From positions 2,108,001 to 2,172,000 of the forward strand of contig NZ_FLKM01000009.1 in NCBI RefSeq assembly GCF_900086585.1: a DNA stretch of 64,000 bases, given 5' to 3'. The position numbers were made by a program, and so were the translations under genes. Positions within the stretch are counted from its first letter, which is position 1; each line of letters begins with the position of its first letter. The notes beneath the pieces are model-generated. The model saw nothing but the letters and a program-made list of their open reading frames with translations, was not told the DNA's origin and ran no database searches. Positions 1-8,887 of this stretch are shown one piece after another. The DNA is from Emergencia timonensis (lineage in GTDB: Bacteria; Bacillota; Clostridia; Peptostreptococcales; Anaerovoracaceae).

Positions 1-1380
1 TACTTTTGATGTAAGATTATCATTTATCTGGCAATTATTGAAATTAGCCTTCCCTACTTTAACGGAAACTGTCGTTTGAACACTACTATTTTTTGAAATC
101 AGACAATTTCTAAAATTCTTGCTGCCCCAGCCCGATAACATTAAGATATCACTCATGGCGCCATCATTGGATTTATTTTGAGAAAAACTGCATTCATCGG
201 CATCTAAATCATAATCAGACAGATAATATAATGCGGCGCCACAATCAGCAGTGTTTCCTGTTATCTCTGCATTGTTTAATTTAGGGATTACCCCATTGGA
301 ACCGATATATAAGCCGCCACCATAGCTACTGCGGTTTCCTTTTATAGCAGTGCTGTCGATGGAACATACTCCCTGATTATAGATACCGCCGCCGTAATAA
401 CCTCCTCTGTTATTGCCGATTACAGATTTCTCAATTTCCATAACGCTGCCGGTGTCCATATAGATACCGCCGCCCATACCTCTGTCATATCCCGAATTTG
501 TCACCTGATTATTTTCAATGACCAAATTTTTGCCTATCAATTTTCCGTTATACAAGCTGATGCCGCCGCCATAATCAGGAGACGTATTTCCAGATACTGT
601 ACTATCTTCTAAATAGAGCGTACCCCTGACCAGAATACCACCGCCGTAACCGCTGGTAGCCGCGTTCTCTGTCACAGAAAGATTCTCTCCATGCAATTCA
701 CCCTGACTATATAAATAGATGCCGCCGCCGAATTTTCCTTTGCCGCCAGTGATCGTACCATTTTTAAGATTCACATTTCCGCTGTGAACCTCATAAGTAC
801 TGCCTGACGCGCCAGTGATCGTTTGATTCTGCATGTCCAGAGTATAGCTGACGCCTTTAGACGAAATTGACTCATTTACATCTTTATAAAGCAAAATCGT
901 TTCACCGTTTTTTACAGCGTCAATCGCTGCCTGCAGGGTTTCATATTCAGCAGTACCGATTATTGCTACGGTATTCTCAGAAACTTCCGGCAAGGATGTA
1001 TCATCGGTTACTTTGTCACCGTCAGCTTTATCATCGTTAACGCCGGTTTCCTCTTCATAACAGACTGCCGTATGGTGATGTGCTTCTTGCTCCGCCTGAC
1101 CGCAGTTGTACTCTTCGCCTTTGCAATAACAGTCTTCGGTATGTACATGGTTTGCGGCCCCGTTCGATGAAACCTCTTCCCTTTCGCTGCAGATTAGCTC
1201 TCCTCCTAGGCAAATACAAGCCTCTGTATGAGTGTGTCCATCAGTCTCTTCCCGACCGCAAATCGGACGTGATTCACCTCCCGAAGCTTCTTCATAATCG
1301 GCAAAAGCCTGCACCATCAACGTCGAAAAGACTAGGGTCAGTGCCAGAACGACAACTAATATTTTTCTTAAATTAAACAA
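1..1380 (-). CDS. Secreted beta-helix surface protein with His/Cys N-terminal repeats (3' end outside window)
   Basis: Reading leftward from a TTG at 1380 gives an open frame of 460 codons that runs off the window edge without a stop. The TTG is preceded by an AAAGGTGG ribosome site 7 nt upstream. The protein starts with a signal peptide (positive NLRK, hydrophobic stretch, AFA cleavage-like site near residue 23). Residues about 30-110 carry three HxHT-x-x-C-type repeats (HTHTEAC, HVHTEDCYC, HHHTAVCY) with further Cys. From about residue 130 come short repeats ending GGGIY, GGGIS or GGGLY, a pattern of right-handed beta-helix and Pmp-like adhesins. I infer a cell-surface or secreted adhesin-like protein. 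The ligand and the wall-anchoring mode are not visible because the C-terminus is missing. Confidence 0.8.
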   Translation of the reverse strand, partial: MFNLRKILVVVLALTLVFSTLMVQAFADYEEASGGESRPICGREETDGHTHTEACICLGGELICSEREEVSSNGAANHVHTEDCYCKGEEYNCGQAEQEAHHHTAVCYEEETGVNDDKADGDKVTDDTSLPEVSENTVAIIGTAEYETLQAAIDAVKNGETILLYKDVNESISSKGVSYTLDMQNQTITGASGSTYEVHSGNVNLKNGTITGGKGKFGGGIYLYSQGELHGENLSVTENAATSGYGGGILVRGTLYLEDSTVSGNTSPDYGGGISLYNGKLIGKNLVIENNQVTNSGYDRGMGGGIYMDTGSVMEIEKSVIGNNRGGYYGGGIYNQGVCSIDSTAIKGNRSSYGGGLYIGSNGVIPKLNNAEITGNTADCGAALYYLSDYDLDADECSFSQNKSNDGAMSDILMLSGWGSKNFRNCLISKNSSVQTTVSVKVGKANFNNCQINDNLTSKV

Positions 1381-1534
1381 ATTATATCCACCTTTCTATT
1401 TATCGAATAACATATCGCCATATGAATGGTCATTTATCTCTTAATATTTTACAACCCCATCTGCTTCAGTGACAGTACCTCTTTTGCACCATCAACGCCA
1501 ATTTTACGCAAGCAAAACGTATTTACTGATAACT

Positions 1535-2833
1535 TTAGCTTTTAGTCAGCATACGGAAATGAAAAAGTCCCTCATCTATAGAGCATTGAAACAAAGCGTC
1601 CCATTTGTGCGCATAAGCCTGTATACTTTTAAATCCATATCCGTGACCGGCTCCACGTTCTGAAATAGGCAGACCTGTAGTAGGAGAAATTTTGATACTG
1701 CCTTCAAATGTATTAGAAACATCCAGAATTAATTGGCTTTTAACAGGATAAAGTTGCAGCCAGATGTGACGTTTTGCAGAGTCAGCAATGCGCTTTGTTC
1801 CATTAAGTGCATTTTCTAAAACATTTGCTACCACCGTCGCAAGTTCAAATTCGTTGATGGAGTCGAAATTGCATGGTAGACTCACTTCAATATCAAAGGT
1901 GATTCCCTCGTCTTTCGCTTCTGCCGCAAAGCTAGAAATAATGCCGTTGACAACCACATTTTCACAATATCGCATTCGTAAAGTCCCTTCTGCGTCACCC
2001 TCGTATTGATTAAATATTTCATATATTTTCTCCGTTTCGCCATCTTCCAAGCAAGATAAAATCATTCTGCTCATATGGCGAAAATCATGGCGAAGCATGC
2101 ACATTTTTTCTTCTGCCTGGCGAGCCGCCTCTATCTGATGGCGCAGTCCGTCTGCATAGATTTCCAGAAATTGATTGTTTTCTTCGAGTTCACTGTCTGA
2201 TCTCTGTTTCGATAACATTTTGAATATGAGGACATATGTAATTGCCATGAGAAACAGCAGAAGAATCATCGTTACACTGTTCTCTAACGTTCTCTGTGCA
2301 TTTGGCGGCCATTCCTCTCCTAACAGATAATAAATGACATAAAACAAGGACGGAATCAGGCATAACGGGCCCCAGCCATTTGTTTGCATGTCCATTTCCA
2401 TCTTGTAATCGTTACAAATCAGACGGTTTAAAGCAGCCAGAGATACCCCGTTAGCCACAATCAAAAGGAAAATCGCTATAAGACCAGAATGAAGATAAGT
2501 CCATGCCAAAACGCAGATCACATTTCCTATGCGGATGTAAGCAGACGCTGTAATACCTGTAAATAACGCTCGAAAATCCCGATATGAGCACAGGAACACC
2601 GCGGTGACCTGGACCAGCAAAATATTGGCGCATCTTGCAAATGTAGAGAATAAAAGACCCTGGTTCTGAAAATATTGCACATACTCTATCGTCCCGGTTA
2701 TAAATATGCTGACAAGCATCAGGCAAACCGTCGACTTTTTCTTAAATCTCAGCGGAAGGAAGAAATAGAGAAAGAGAAAGAAAAAGACCGTGGATAATCT
2801 GGACTGACAGAAAATAAAACAAGATAATGTCAT
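1535..2833 (-). CDS. AgrC-like GHKL sensor histidine kinase
   Basis: 432 residues. The first ~210 residues are several hydrophobic membrane segments. They are followed by a linker and the dimerisation box LRHDFRHM (His near residue 248), the HDxxxH form typical of AgrC/ComD-type HPK10 kinases. The ATPase part has the N-box VLENALNG and a C-terminal GHGYGFKS glycine box. Its start overlaps the stop of the upstream response-regulator gene by 4 nt, so the two are co-translated. Kinases of this family usually sense a peptide or environmental signal and phosphorylate a LytTR regulator. No agrB or agrD-like peptide gene is seen beside it, so the ligand is unknown. It lies upstream of, and in the same direction as, the beta-helix surface protein gene. 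Confidence 0.9.
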   Translation of the reverse strand: MTLSCFIFCQSRLSTVFFFLFLYFFLPLRFKKKSTVCLMLVSIFITGTIEYVQYFQNQGLLFSTFARCANILLVQVTAVFLCSYRDFRALFTGITASAYIRIGNVICVLAWTYLHSGLIAIFLLIVANGVSLAALNRLICNDYKMEMDMQTNGWGPLCLIPSLFYVIYYLLGEEWPPNAQRTLENSVTMILLLFLMAITYVLIFKMLSKQRSDSELEENNQFLEIYADGLRHQIEAARQAEEKMCMLRHDFRHMSRMILSCLEDGETEKIYEIFNQYEGDAEGTLRMRYCENVVVNGIISSFAAEAKDEGITFDIEVSLPCNFDSINEFELATVVANVLENALNGTKRIADSAKRHIWLQLYPVKSQLILDVSNTFEGSIKISPTTGLPISERGAGHGYGFKSIQAYAHKWDALFQCSIDEGLFHFRMLTKS

Positions 2834-3573
2834 AACATTTTCCCTCCCCGCAAAACAAACTCCATATATTTATTTTTGACCAGAGATAGATGTTTACGGC
2901 TAATAGGAATCATTGCTCCGTCATCCATTGTGATTTTATCTGCATGCAGGGTATCAATATGATACAAATTTACGCAATAAGACTTATGCACCTGTACAAA
3001 ATAAGACATATTTAAAAGTGGAGCTACTGCGTCCTCAAAAGAACCTTCCCGTCTCACGCCAACAATTTTTTTCCCGTCACGCAAAGAAAAGAACACTTCT
3101 CTCACGTCGTTTTCAGCATACATGATATTACTGATTGTTACAGATGTGAGGGTCCCATAACCTTTTACAATCATCGTCGGACTCCTTTTGTTTAAAAAGA
3201 GCGAATAAGAAAAATCAAGGGCAGACCATAGTTCTTCTTGCTGAATGGGTTTTGTCAGATAACGAATTGCATGCAAACCATACGCCTCGAATGCATATTC
3301 TCTATAAGAAGTTATGTAAACGATGGCAGCCTCCAGGTCCCGCCTCCGAATCGCATTTCCAAGTTGGATTCCCGTTACCTGCGGCATGATAACATCCAGA
3401 AGGTATAAGTCAAAACTCCTTCCGTTATACAAAACTTCTAGAATTTCACCTGAATCAGAAAAAATTGACAAACTGCCTTCTTCTGGGTGAAACCGGTCAA
3501 GCCATAGTTTTACTTCTCTCATTAAAAGCTGTAGATCTTTTTCATCATTGTCACAGATTGCTATTGAAAACAT
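2830..3573 (-). CDS. LytTR-family response regulator (AgrA-like)
   Basis: 247 residues when started at the ATG at 3573, which has a strong GAGGAGG site 7 nt upstream. A longer in-frame start at 3660 would add 29 hydrophobic residues with no ribosome site and is unlikely. The receiver domain occupies residues ~1-120, with the acidic pair in ICDNDEKD and the phosphoacceptor in LYLLDVIMP. The C-terminal half is a LytTR DNA-binding domain (YFVQVHKSYCVNL, ISRKHLSLVK). It forms a two-gene operon with the downstream AgrC-like kinase (ATGA overlap). Likely targets are nearby or distant promoters with paired LytTR half-sites; none was identified with confidence here. Confidence 0.92.
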   Translation of the reverse strand: MFSIAICDNDEKDLQLLMREVKLWLDRFHPEEGSLSIFSDSGEILEVLYNGRSFDLYLLDVIMPQVTGIQLGNAIRRRDLEAAIVYITSYREYAFEAYGLHAIRYLTKPIQQEELWSALDFSYSLFLNKRSPTMIVKGYGTLTSVTISNIMYAENDVREVFFSLRDGKKIVGVRREGSFEDAVAPLLNMSYFVQVHKSYCVNLYHIDTLHADKITMDDGAMIPISRKHLSLVKNKYMEFVLRGGKML

Positions 3574-3701
3574 TCTTTCCTCCTCATCTTTGAAATTGAT
3601 GATCAAGAACATACAACACACCAAAACATACGTATTAATTATATAATCAAGTCCTTTCACAAGATATTGTCAATTTTGCTCTGACACCGCCATTTTTGCA
3701 C

Positions 3702-3751
3702 AAAAAAACTGCCGCAGTCTGAGAAGTTGACTCTCATTGATGCAACAGTTT
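3702..3751 (-). terminator. Rho-independent terminator of the polC operon
   Basis: On the minus strand an 11-bp stem (arms 3741-3751 and 3706-3716, two G-U pairs) encloses a second small GAGA/TCTC stem and is followed by seven T. It lies just past the small membrane protein gene at 3766 and ends the operon that includes polC. Confidence 0.85.
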
Positions 3752-3765
3752 CTTACTATACGATA

Positions 3766-4011
3766 TTAAAAATTCATTAGTTTACCGGCTAAAATGAGGA
3801 TACCAGCCAGAATGCAGGCGATGCCTGCCAGCATTTCCCGTCTGCCAATTCGATTGGCATAGGCTTCCTCGTCCATCTCTTTCCGCTTCTTGTCGACAAG
3901 GTTTTGTACCATATCATACCGCTTCTTCACCTTAATCATATATCCGGTCACTGTAAAAATAACGCCAAGCACTAAGAACAATATTCCGATAATCAAAGTT
4001 CTTCCCTCCAT
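3766..4011 (-). CDS. Small two-TM membrane protein
   Basis: 81 residues with a TM helix at ~5-25 (LIIGILFLVLGVIFTVTGY), a charged middle segment (KKRYDMVQNLVDKKRKEMDEE) and a second TM at ~60-78 (LAGIACILAGILILAG). Both ends would face the same side of the membrane. It lies 11 nt downstream of polC in the same direction and before the operon terminator, so it is probably co-transcribed. The layout resembles small DUF3784-type proteins, but I do not recognise a diagnostic motif. Function unknown. Confidence 0.7.
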   Translation of the reverse strand: MEGRTLIIGILFLVLGVIFTVTGYMIKVKKRYDMVQNLVDKKRKEMDEEAYANRIGRREMLAGIACILAGILILAGKLMNF

Positions 4012-4022
4012 ATCTCATTCAA

Positions 4023-7000
4023 TTAAAACAACGATAACTGGTCCGTTTCAGGCAGGCCTTCAAATACACCGTGTGTTCGCAACGCTTCCACAGCGGTTTT
4101 GTTCAGTTTAGAACGATGTACTGCCTCTTCAATGGTTCCAAATGGTTTTTCCTCGTAAGCGTCGGCAAAGGCCTTTGCCGCTGTATCTCCCACGCCGTCA
4201 AGGGCGACGAATGGCAGGAGCACTTTTCCTTCGTCGGACCAGAACTTCAACGCTTGGGATTTTCCCAGTCGGGCCATTGCGAATTCGTAACCTCTGGAAT
4301 ACATTTCGTAAGCGACTTCCAGGATCAAGATATCACTCTGCTCTTTAGCTGTCGCATTGTTACCCATGGCATTAATCATCTCGATGCGGTCCAGACAGGC
4401 CTGGGGGCCTTTGAGGATTGTATCCGCATCAAAGTTTGCCACTGTACTGGTAAAGTAGGTCGCATAGAATTCTACTGGGTAATATACCTTATACCAGGCC
4501 ATACGGAAAGACATCATCACATAAGCCACCGCATGGGCACGAGGGAACATGTACTGGATTTTAATACAGGAATCTATGTACCAGTCAGGAACGCCGTGTT
4601 CCTTCATCACTGCCAGCTGCTCATCCTTCAGCGGCCTGTTCTTACGAACGTCCTCCATGATCTGGAAAGAAGTTTTGTTTTCAATCCCCTTCAGAATCAG
4701 GTAGTTCATAATGTCGTCTCGGGTGGAGATCACTTCTCTCATGGTAGCGACTCCGGATCGGATATAATCCTGGGCGTTGTTCAGCCACACGTCTGTACCG
4801 TGAGAGAAACCGGATATACGGACCAGGTCCGCAAACTTGTCAGGTTTCGTGTCGTCCAGCATCTGCCTTACAAAACCGGTGCCGAATTCCGGGATGGCGT
4901 ATGAGCCATGGGTAAATTTATAATCCGGATCTTTAATGTCCAGGGCTTCTATTCCGTTAAAAATCGAAAGCACCTTCCTGTCCGTCAGGTCAGCCTTCAT
5001 GGGGTCGATGCCTGTCATATCCTGCAGCTGTCTGATCATGGAAGGAATGTTGTGTCCCAGGATATCCAGCTTCAAAAGGTTCTCATCGATCTTATGATAG
5101 TCGAAATGGGTGGTGATAATGTCTGACTTCACGTCGTTGGCCGGGTGCTGCACCGGACAGAATTCATAGATTTCATGGTCATCCGGCACGATGATAATGC
5201 CGCCCGGATGCTGTCCTGTCGTTCTTTTGACCCCCGTGCAGCCCTGGGTCAGTCTGTCCGCCTCAAATTTATTGATCGGCCGGTTGAACTCATCTGCAAA
5301 CTTCATGACATAACCATACGCGGTCTTATCCGCTACAGTGCCTACCGTGCCAGCTTTAAATACGTTCTTTTCCCCAAAGATTTCACCAACATATTTATGT
5401 GCTGTCGCCTGGTATTCACCGGCAAAGTTCAAGTCGATATCCGGCTCCTTATCGCCGTTAAATCCTAGGAATGTAGCGAATGGAATTGTGTAGCCGTCTC
5501 GGTGCATCGGTGTTGCGCATTCTGGGCAGTCCAATTCCGGCATGTCGATACCGCAGTCGTAGAGTTCCATGTCTCCCCATATGAGTTTTTTGCAGTTCGG
5601 ACAGATATAGTGGGGTTCCAGCGGATTTACTTCCGTAATGCCTGCCATGGTCGCTGCAAAGGAAGATCCTACGGAACCTCGGGAGCCTACCAGATAACCG
5701 TCTTCCATGGATTTGTGCACCAGCATCTGCGCCGAAACATACATGACTGCATAGCCGTTGTCGATGATGGAACTTAGTTCCTTCTCCAGACGTTCGCCAA
5801 TCCGATCTGGCAGAGGATCCCCATAGATGCTGTAGGCTTTTTCCATGCAGGTCGTACGCAGAGTTTCTTCCGCACCTTGAATTTTAGGCGGGAACTTTCC
5901 CTTTGGCACCGGCAAAATTCCTTCATCAATCATATCTGCAATCTTGTTGGTGTTTTCGATTACGACTTTATAAGCCGTTTCTTCCCCTAAATAGCTGAAT
6001 TCCTCCATCATCTCGTCAGTCGTTCTCATATACAGACCCTGACCGTTTTCGGCATCCTTGAAGCCCATGCCAGCCATCAGAATATTCCTGTAAATCGCCG
6101 ACTCCGGCTCATCATAATGCGCGTCTGTAGTTGCAACTACAAGTTTTCCCATTTTGTCAGCCAAAGCGACGATCTGCCGATTGTGTTCTTTCAGTTCCTC
6201 TTTACCTGAAACCATACCGTTATCGATCATAAACTGATTATTAATTAAAGGCTGAATCTCCAGATAGTCGTAAAAAGATGCAATCTCTTCAATTTCCTCC
6301 TGGCTCTTTCCTCCCGCAATAGCGCGGTAAACCTCGCCGGCTTCGCAGGCAGAGCCGATAATCAGTCCCTCTCGATGTTCTTCAATCAAAGATTTTGGCA
6401 GCCGCGGTCTCTTATAAAAGTAGTTGAGATGAGAGTAGGATACCAGCTTGTATATGTTTTTCAGGCCCTCTTGCGTCCGCGCCAAGAGGATTATGTGATT
6501 GGTCGGCTTCTTCTTAAAATCGATGGTGCCGTCAGCATTGTGACAGTCGCTGTCGTCAAAGACATAACCTTCCATGCCGTAAATGATATTGATATGAATC
6601 GGATTGTCTTTATTGCCGGCAAGCTTTTTGGCCGTCTTGGCGGCATCAGGGAAGCTCTGTACAACACCGTGGTCTGTAATCGCAACGGCTGGCTGCCCCC
6701 AATAGGCTGCCGTCTTTACCAGATTCTCCACCTCGTTCAATCCATCCATGGCGCTCATTTTCGTATGAGCGTGCAGCTCTACTCGTTTTCCGCCTTCAAA
6801 GGTGTCTTCTCTCTTTTTAATCTTGCTCTTATTGATATCCTTTAACATGACGACGAGGCAGTTGTCATATCTATCCCACTCCGTCTCACCGCGGACTTTT
6901 ATGTAGTCTCCGCTTTTCAGCAGAGAATCGATTTCGTCCCACTTATTATTAGAGCAAAAAGCCTTCAGACAGACAGATGTCTTTTTGTCGGTTATCAAAA

Positions 7001-7847
7001 GAGTCACTAGCTTTTTTTCATTCTTAATCGGCCTTGAATCTTTCTTAAATAAAATACCTTCGACGATCACCACCCCTGAGTCTGCGGACAGACTGGAAAG
7101 TGATACAGATTGTCCCATGATATCTTTTCCCATAATGCGGTTTCCTTCGGCCGGCGCCTCTTTTTCTCTTCGTTTCCAGCCGCCCTTCTGCTGACCGCCG
7201 CCAAATCCGCCGCCCTGGCTATTTCCTCCGCCGTCAAAAGCCGGCTTGTCCGGCTGGCTCTTGCGTACTTCTGCTGCAGCTCTTGTGGCTGCTGCAAGGG
7301 ACGCTTTGATATCCGACTCCTCAGAAGCTTTCCAGCTTTCAGCGGCTTTTGAGTAAACCTCTTCGTCGTTAAGGAATGTAACCTGGGTGTTGATGCCAAA
7401 ATTATCGTTTAGTAACTGTTGGAACAGATGGGCTACTTTTTCGTTGAGCTGTTCTGTAGACAGCTTTCCTAAAGCGTAAATCTTCAGATGCTCGCCATCA
7501 AAAGTAAACTTATCTGTCTGTATCGTCTTTGTAATGGCCGCATATTTTCCGTTGATAATCTCAATCATATGCGGTATGAAGAGCTTGACAGTCTCTTTCT
7601 CATCTAAAATCATATCAGCATAGATGTACTCAAATTTTACATCGCTGAGATGATCGATGGAATGAAGTATGATGCCTCGCAATTTCTCCATATCCAAGGA
7701 AGGCATGATAAAATTGAGCCGTAGTTTGATAGTCAGTACTCCCGTCTCTTTTGAAATCACAGCCTCTGTAATGTCATAATGATATTCACCAGTTTCGTGG
7801 TTGCCGATTCCCTGCCAGTTTATATGTTTGTCAATTAATTCTCTCAT
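4023..7847 (-). CDS. polC: PolC-type DNA polymerase III alpha subunit lacking the exonuclease insert
   Basis: 1274 residues. The main replicative polymerase of Firmicutes. Visible parts: N-terminal domain (~1-200); Gly-rich linker (~205-235); OB fold (~250-340); PHP domain starting VELHAHTKMSAMDG near residue 353 with AITDHGVVQSFPDA; zinc-binding CPNC...CPEC (~748-785); palm with PDIDLNFAGEYQ (~800) and GTVGTVADKTAYGYV; and a C-terminal region with PRAHAVAYVMMSFRMAWYKVYYPVEFYA. In Bacillus PolC a DEDD exonuclease of roughly 170 residues is inserted between YGMEANLVDD and the HATLLAVNSTGLKNLFKLVS segment. Here the matching YGMEGYVFDD (~425) is followed after about 20 residues by NHIILLARTQEGLKNIYKLVS. 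No DxE exonuclease motif is present, and the shorter length fits that loss. Start overlaps ispG by 4 nt. Confidence 0.97.
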   Translation of the reverse strand: MRELIDKHINWQGIGNHETGEYHYDITEAVISKETGVLTIKLRLNFIMPSLDMEKLRGIILHSIDHLSDVKFEYIYADMILDEKETVKLFIPHMIEIINGKYAAITKTIQTDKFTFDGEHLKIYALGKLSTEQLNEKVAHLFQQLLNDNFGINTQVTFLNDEEVYSKAAESWKASEESDIKASLAAATRAAAEVRKSQPDKPAFDGGGNSQGGGFGGGQQKGGWKRREKEAPAEGNRIMGKDIMGQSVSLSSLSADSGVVIVEGILFKKDSRPIKNEKKLVTLLITDKKTSVCLKAFCSNNKWDEIDSLLKSGDYIKVRGETEWDRYDNCLVVMLKDINKSKIKKREDTFEGGKRVELHAHTKMSAMDGLNEVENLVKTAAYWGQPAVAITDHGVVQSFPDAAKTAKKLAGNKDNPIHINIIYGMEGYVFDDSDCHNADGTIDFKKKPTNHIILLARTQEGLKNIYKLVSYSHLNYFYKRPRLPKSLIEEHREGLIIGSACEAGEVYRAIAGGKSQEEIEEIASFYDYLEIQPLINNQFMIDNGMVSGKEELKEHNRQIVALADKMGKLVVATTDAHYDEPESAIYRNILMAGMGFKDAENGQGLYMRTTDEMMEEFSYLGEETAYKVVIENTNKIADMIDEGILPVPKGKFPPKIQGAEETLRTTCMEKAYSIYGDPLPDRIGERLEKELSSIIDNGYAVMYVSAQMLVHKSMEDGYLVGSRGSVGSSFAATMAGITEVNPLEPHYICPNCKKLIWGDMELYDCGIDMPELDCPECATPMHRDGYTIPFATFLGFNGDKEPDIDLNFAGEYQATAHKYVGEIFGEKNVFKAGTVGTVADKTAYGYVMKFADEFNRPINKFEADRLTQGCTGVKRTTGQHPGGIIIVPDDHEIYEFCPVQHPANDVKSDIITTHFDYHKIDENLLKLDILGHNIPSMIRQLQDMTGIDPMKADLTDRKVLSIFNGIEALDIKDPDYKFTHGSYAIPEFGTGFVRQMLDDTKPDKFADLVRISGFSHGTDVWLNNAQDYIRSGVATMREVISTRDDIMNYLILKGIENKTSFQIMEDVRKNRPLKDEQLAVMKEHGVPDWYIDSCIKIQYMFPRAHAVAYVMMSFRMAWYKVYYPVEFYATYFTSTVANFDADTILKGPQACLDRIEMINAMGNNATAKEQSDILILEVAYEMYSRGYEFAMARLGKSQALKFWSDEGKVLLPFVALDGVGDTAAKAFADAYEEKPFGTIEEAVHRSKLNKTAVEALRTHGVFEGLPETDQLSLF

Positions 7848-8887
7848 TTTCCCTCTATCGCATTCATCAATTCGTCTACAATGTCTTTTTCTTCTACCGT
7901 CTTCACTATTTCACCCTTGGAGAAGATAACGCCTTTGCCTGTCCCTCCAGCTACGCCAAAGTCTGCTTCTTTTGCTTCTCCTGGTCCATTTACGACGCAG
8001 CCCATAACAGCCACTTTCAGCCCCGGCCTTATGTCAGCCGCAGATAAGCGCCGCTCCACCTCTTCGGTCAGCGCTTGCAATTCCACTTTGGTTCTTCCGC
8101 AAGTCGGGCAAGAGACCAAATCCACCTTCGGCGTTCGACAGCCTGCCGCCTCTAAAATCTCCTGTGCATAGTAAACTTCCTCTACGGGATCTGCCGTTAA
8201 GGACACTCTCATGGTATCACCAATTCCTTCCAGCAGCAACGATCCGATGCCGATGGCAGATTTCACTTTCCCCCTCTTCAGCGTTCCCGCTTCTGTGATG
8301 CCGATATGTAAGGGATGCTCCGTCTTTTCGGCCACCAGCTTATGTGCTTTGTAATTCATCAAAACATCTGATGATTTTAAGGAAACCACCAGATGATCAT
8401 AACCCATATCTTCAATAATCTGCACATTACGCAGTGCACTTTCGGCCAGTCCCTCTGCAGTAACACCGCCATTCTTATCAAGAATGTCTTTCTCCAAAGA
8501 GCCGGAATTCACGCCGATTCGGATGGGAATATTCCGCTCTCTGGCAGCGTCCACGACAGCTTTGATCCGATCCCGGCTGCCGATATTTCCCGGATTGATT
8601 CTGATTTTATCTGCTCCGGCTTCCATGGCGGCGATTGCCAGTCGATAATCAAAATGGATATCGGCTACCAGAGGAATTTCCACCTGGGAACGTATTTTCT
8701 GCAGTGTCCAGGCGCTTTCCATGTCAGGAATTGCAATTCTTACAATATCGCAGCCCGCTTTTGTGAGTTGGTTAATCTGGGCCAGCAGCGCCTCTTCATT
8801 CCGCGAATCCACATTGGTCATAGACTGGATGGATATCGGCGCGCCGCCTCCGATATAGACATTTCTGCACTTTACTTGCTTACTCAT
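7844..8887 (-). CDS. ispG: 4-hydroxy-3-methylbut-2-enyl diphosphate synthase (flavodoxin/ferredoxin)
   Basis: 347 residues, full length for the bacterial two-domain GcpE/IspG. It converts MEcPP to HMBPP in the non-mevalonate isoprenoid pathway using a 4Fe-4S cluster. The N-terminal TIM-barrel starts VYIGGGAPISIQSMTNVDSRN. The cluster ligands are seen as SCPTCGR (~258-261) and MGCVVNGPGEA (~294). It lies in a run of 4-nt overlaps rseP-ispG-polC. With dxr and the prenyltransferase uppS in the same operon, the locus covers early and late steps of undecaprenyl phosphate supply. Confidence 0.97.
   Translation of the reverse strand: MSKQVKCRNVYIGGGAPISIQSMTNVDSRNEEALLAQINQLTKAGCDIVRIAIPDMESAWTLQKIRSQVEIPLVADIHFDYRLAIAAMEAGADKIRINPGNIGSRDRIKAVVDAARERNIPIRIGVNSGSLEKDILDKNGGVTAEGLAESALRNVQIIEDMGYDHLVVSLKSSDVLMNYKAHKLVAEKTEHPLHIGITEAGTLKRGKVKSAIGIGSLLLEGIGDTMRVSLTADPVEEVYYAQEILEAAGCRTPKVDLVSCPTCGRTKVELQALTEEVERRLSAADIRPGLKVAVMGCVVNGPGEAKEADFGVAGGTGKGVIFSKGEIVKTVEEKDIVDELMNAIEGK

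Noticed and set aside
2451..2726. 91-codon frame inside the AgrC-like gene as an AgrD-type peptide
   Set aside because: It is a same-strand shadow frame within the kinase gene with no ribosome site and no AgrD-like features.
4071..4904. 277-codon plus-strand frame inside polC
   Set aside because: Antisense shadow of a conserved polymerase region; no domain, codon pattern follows polC.
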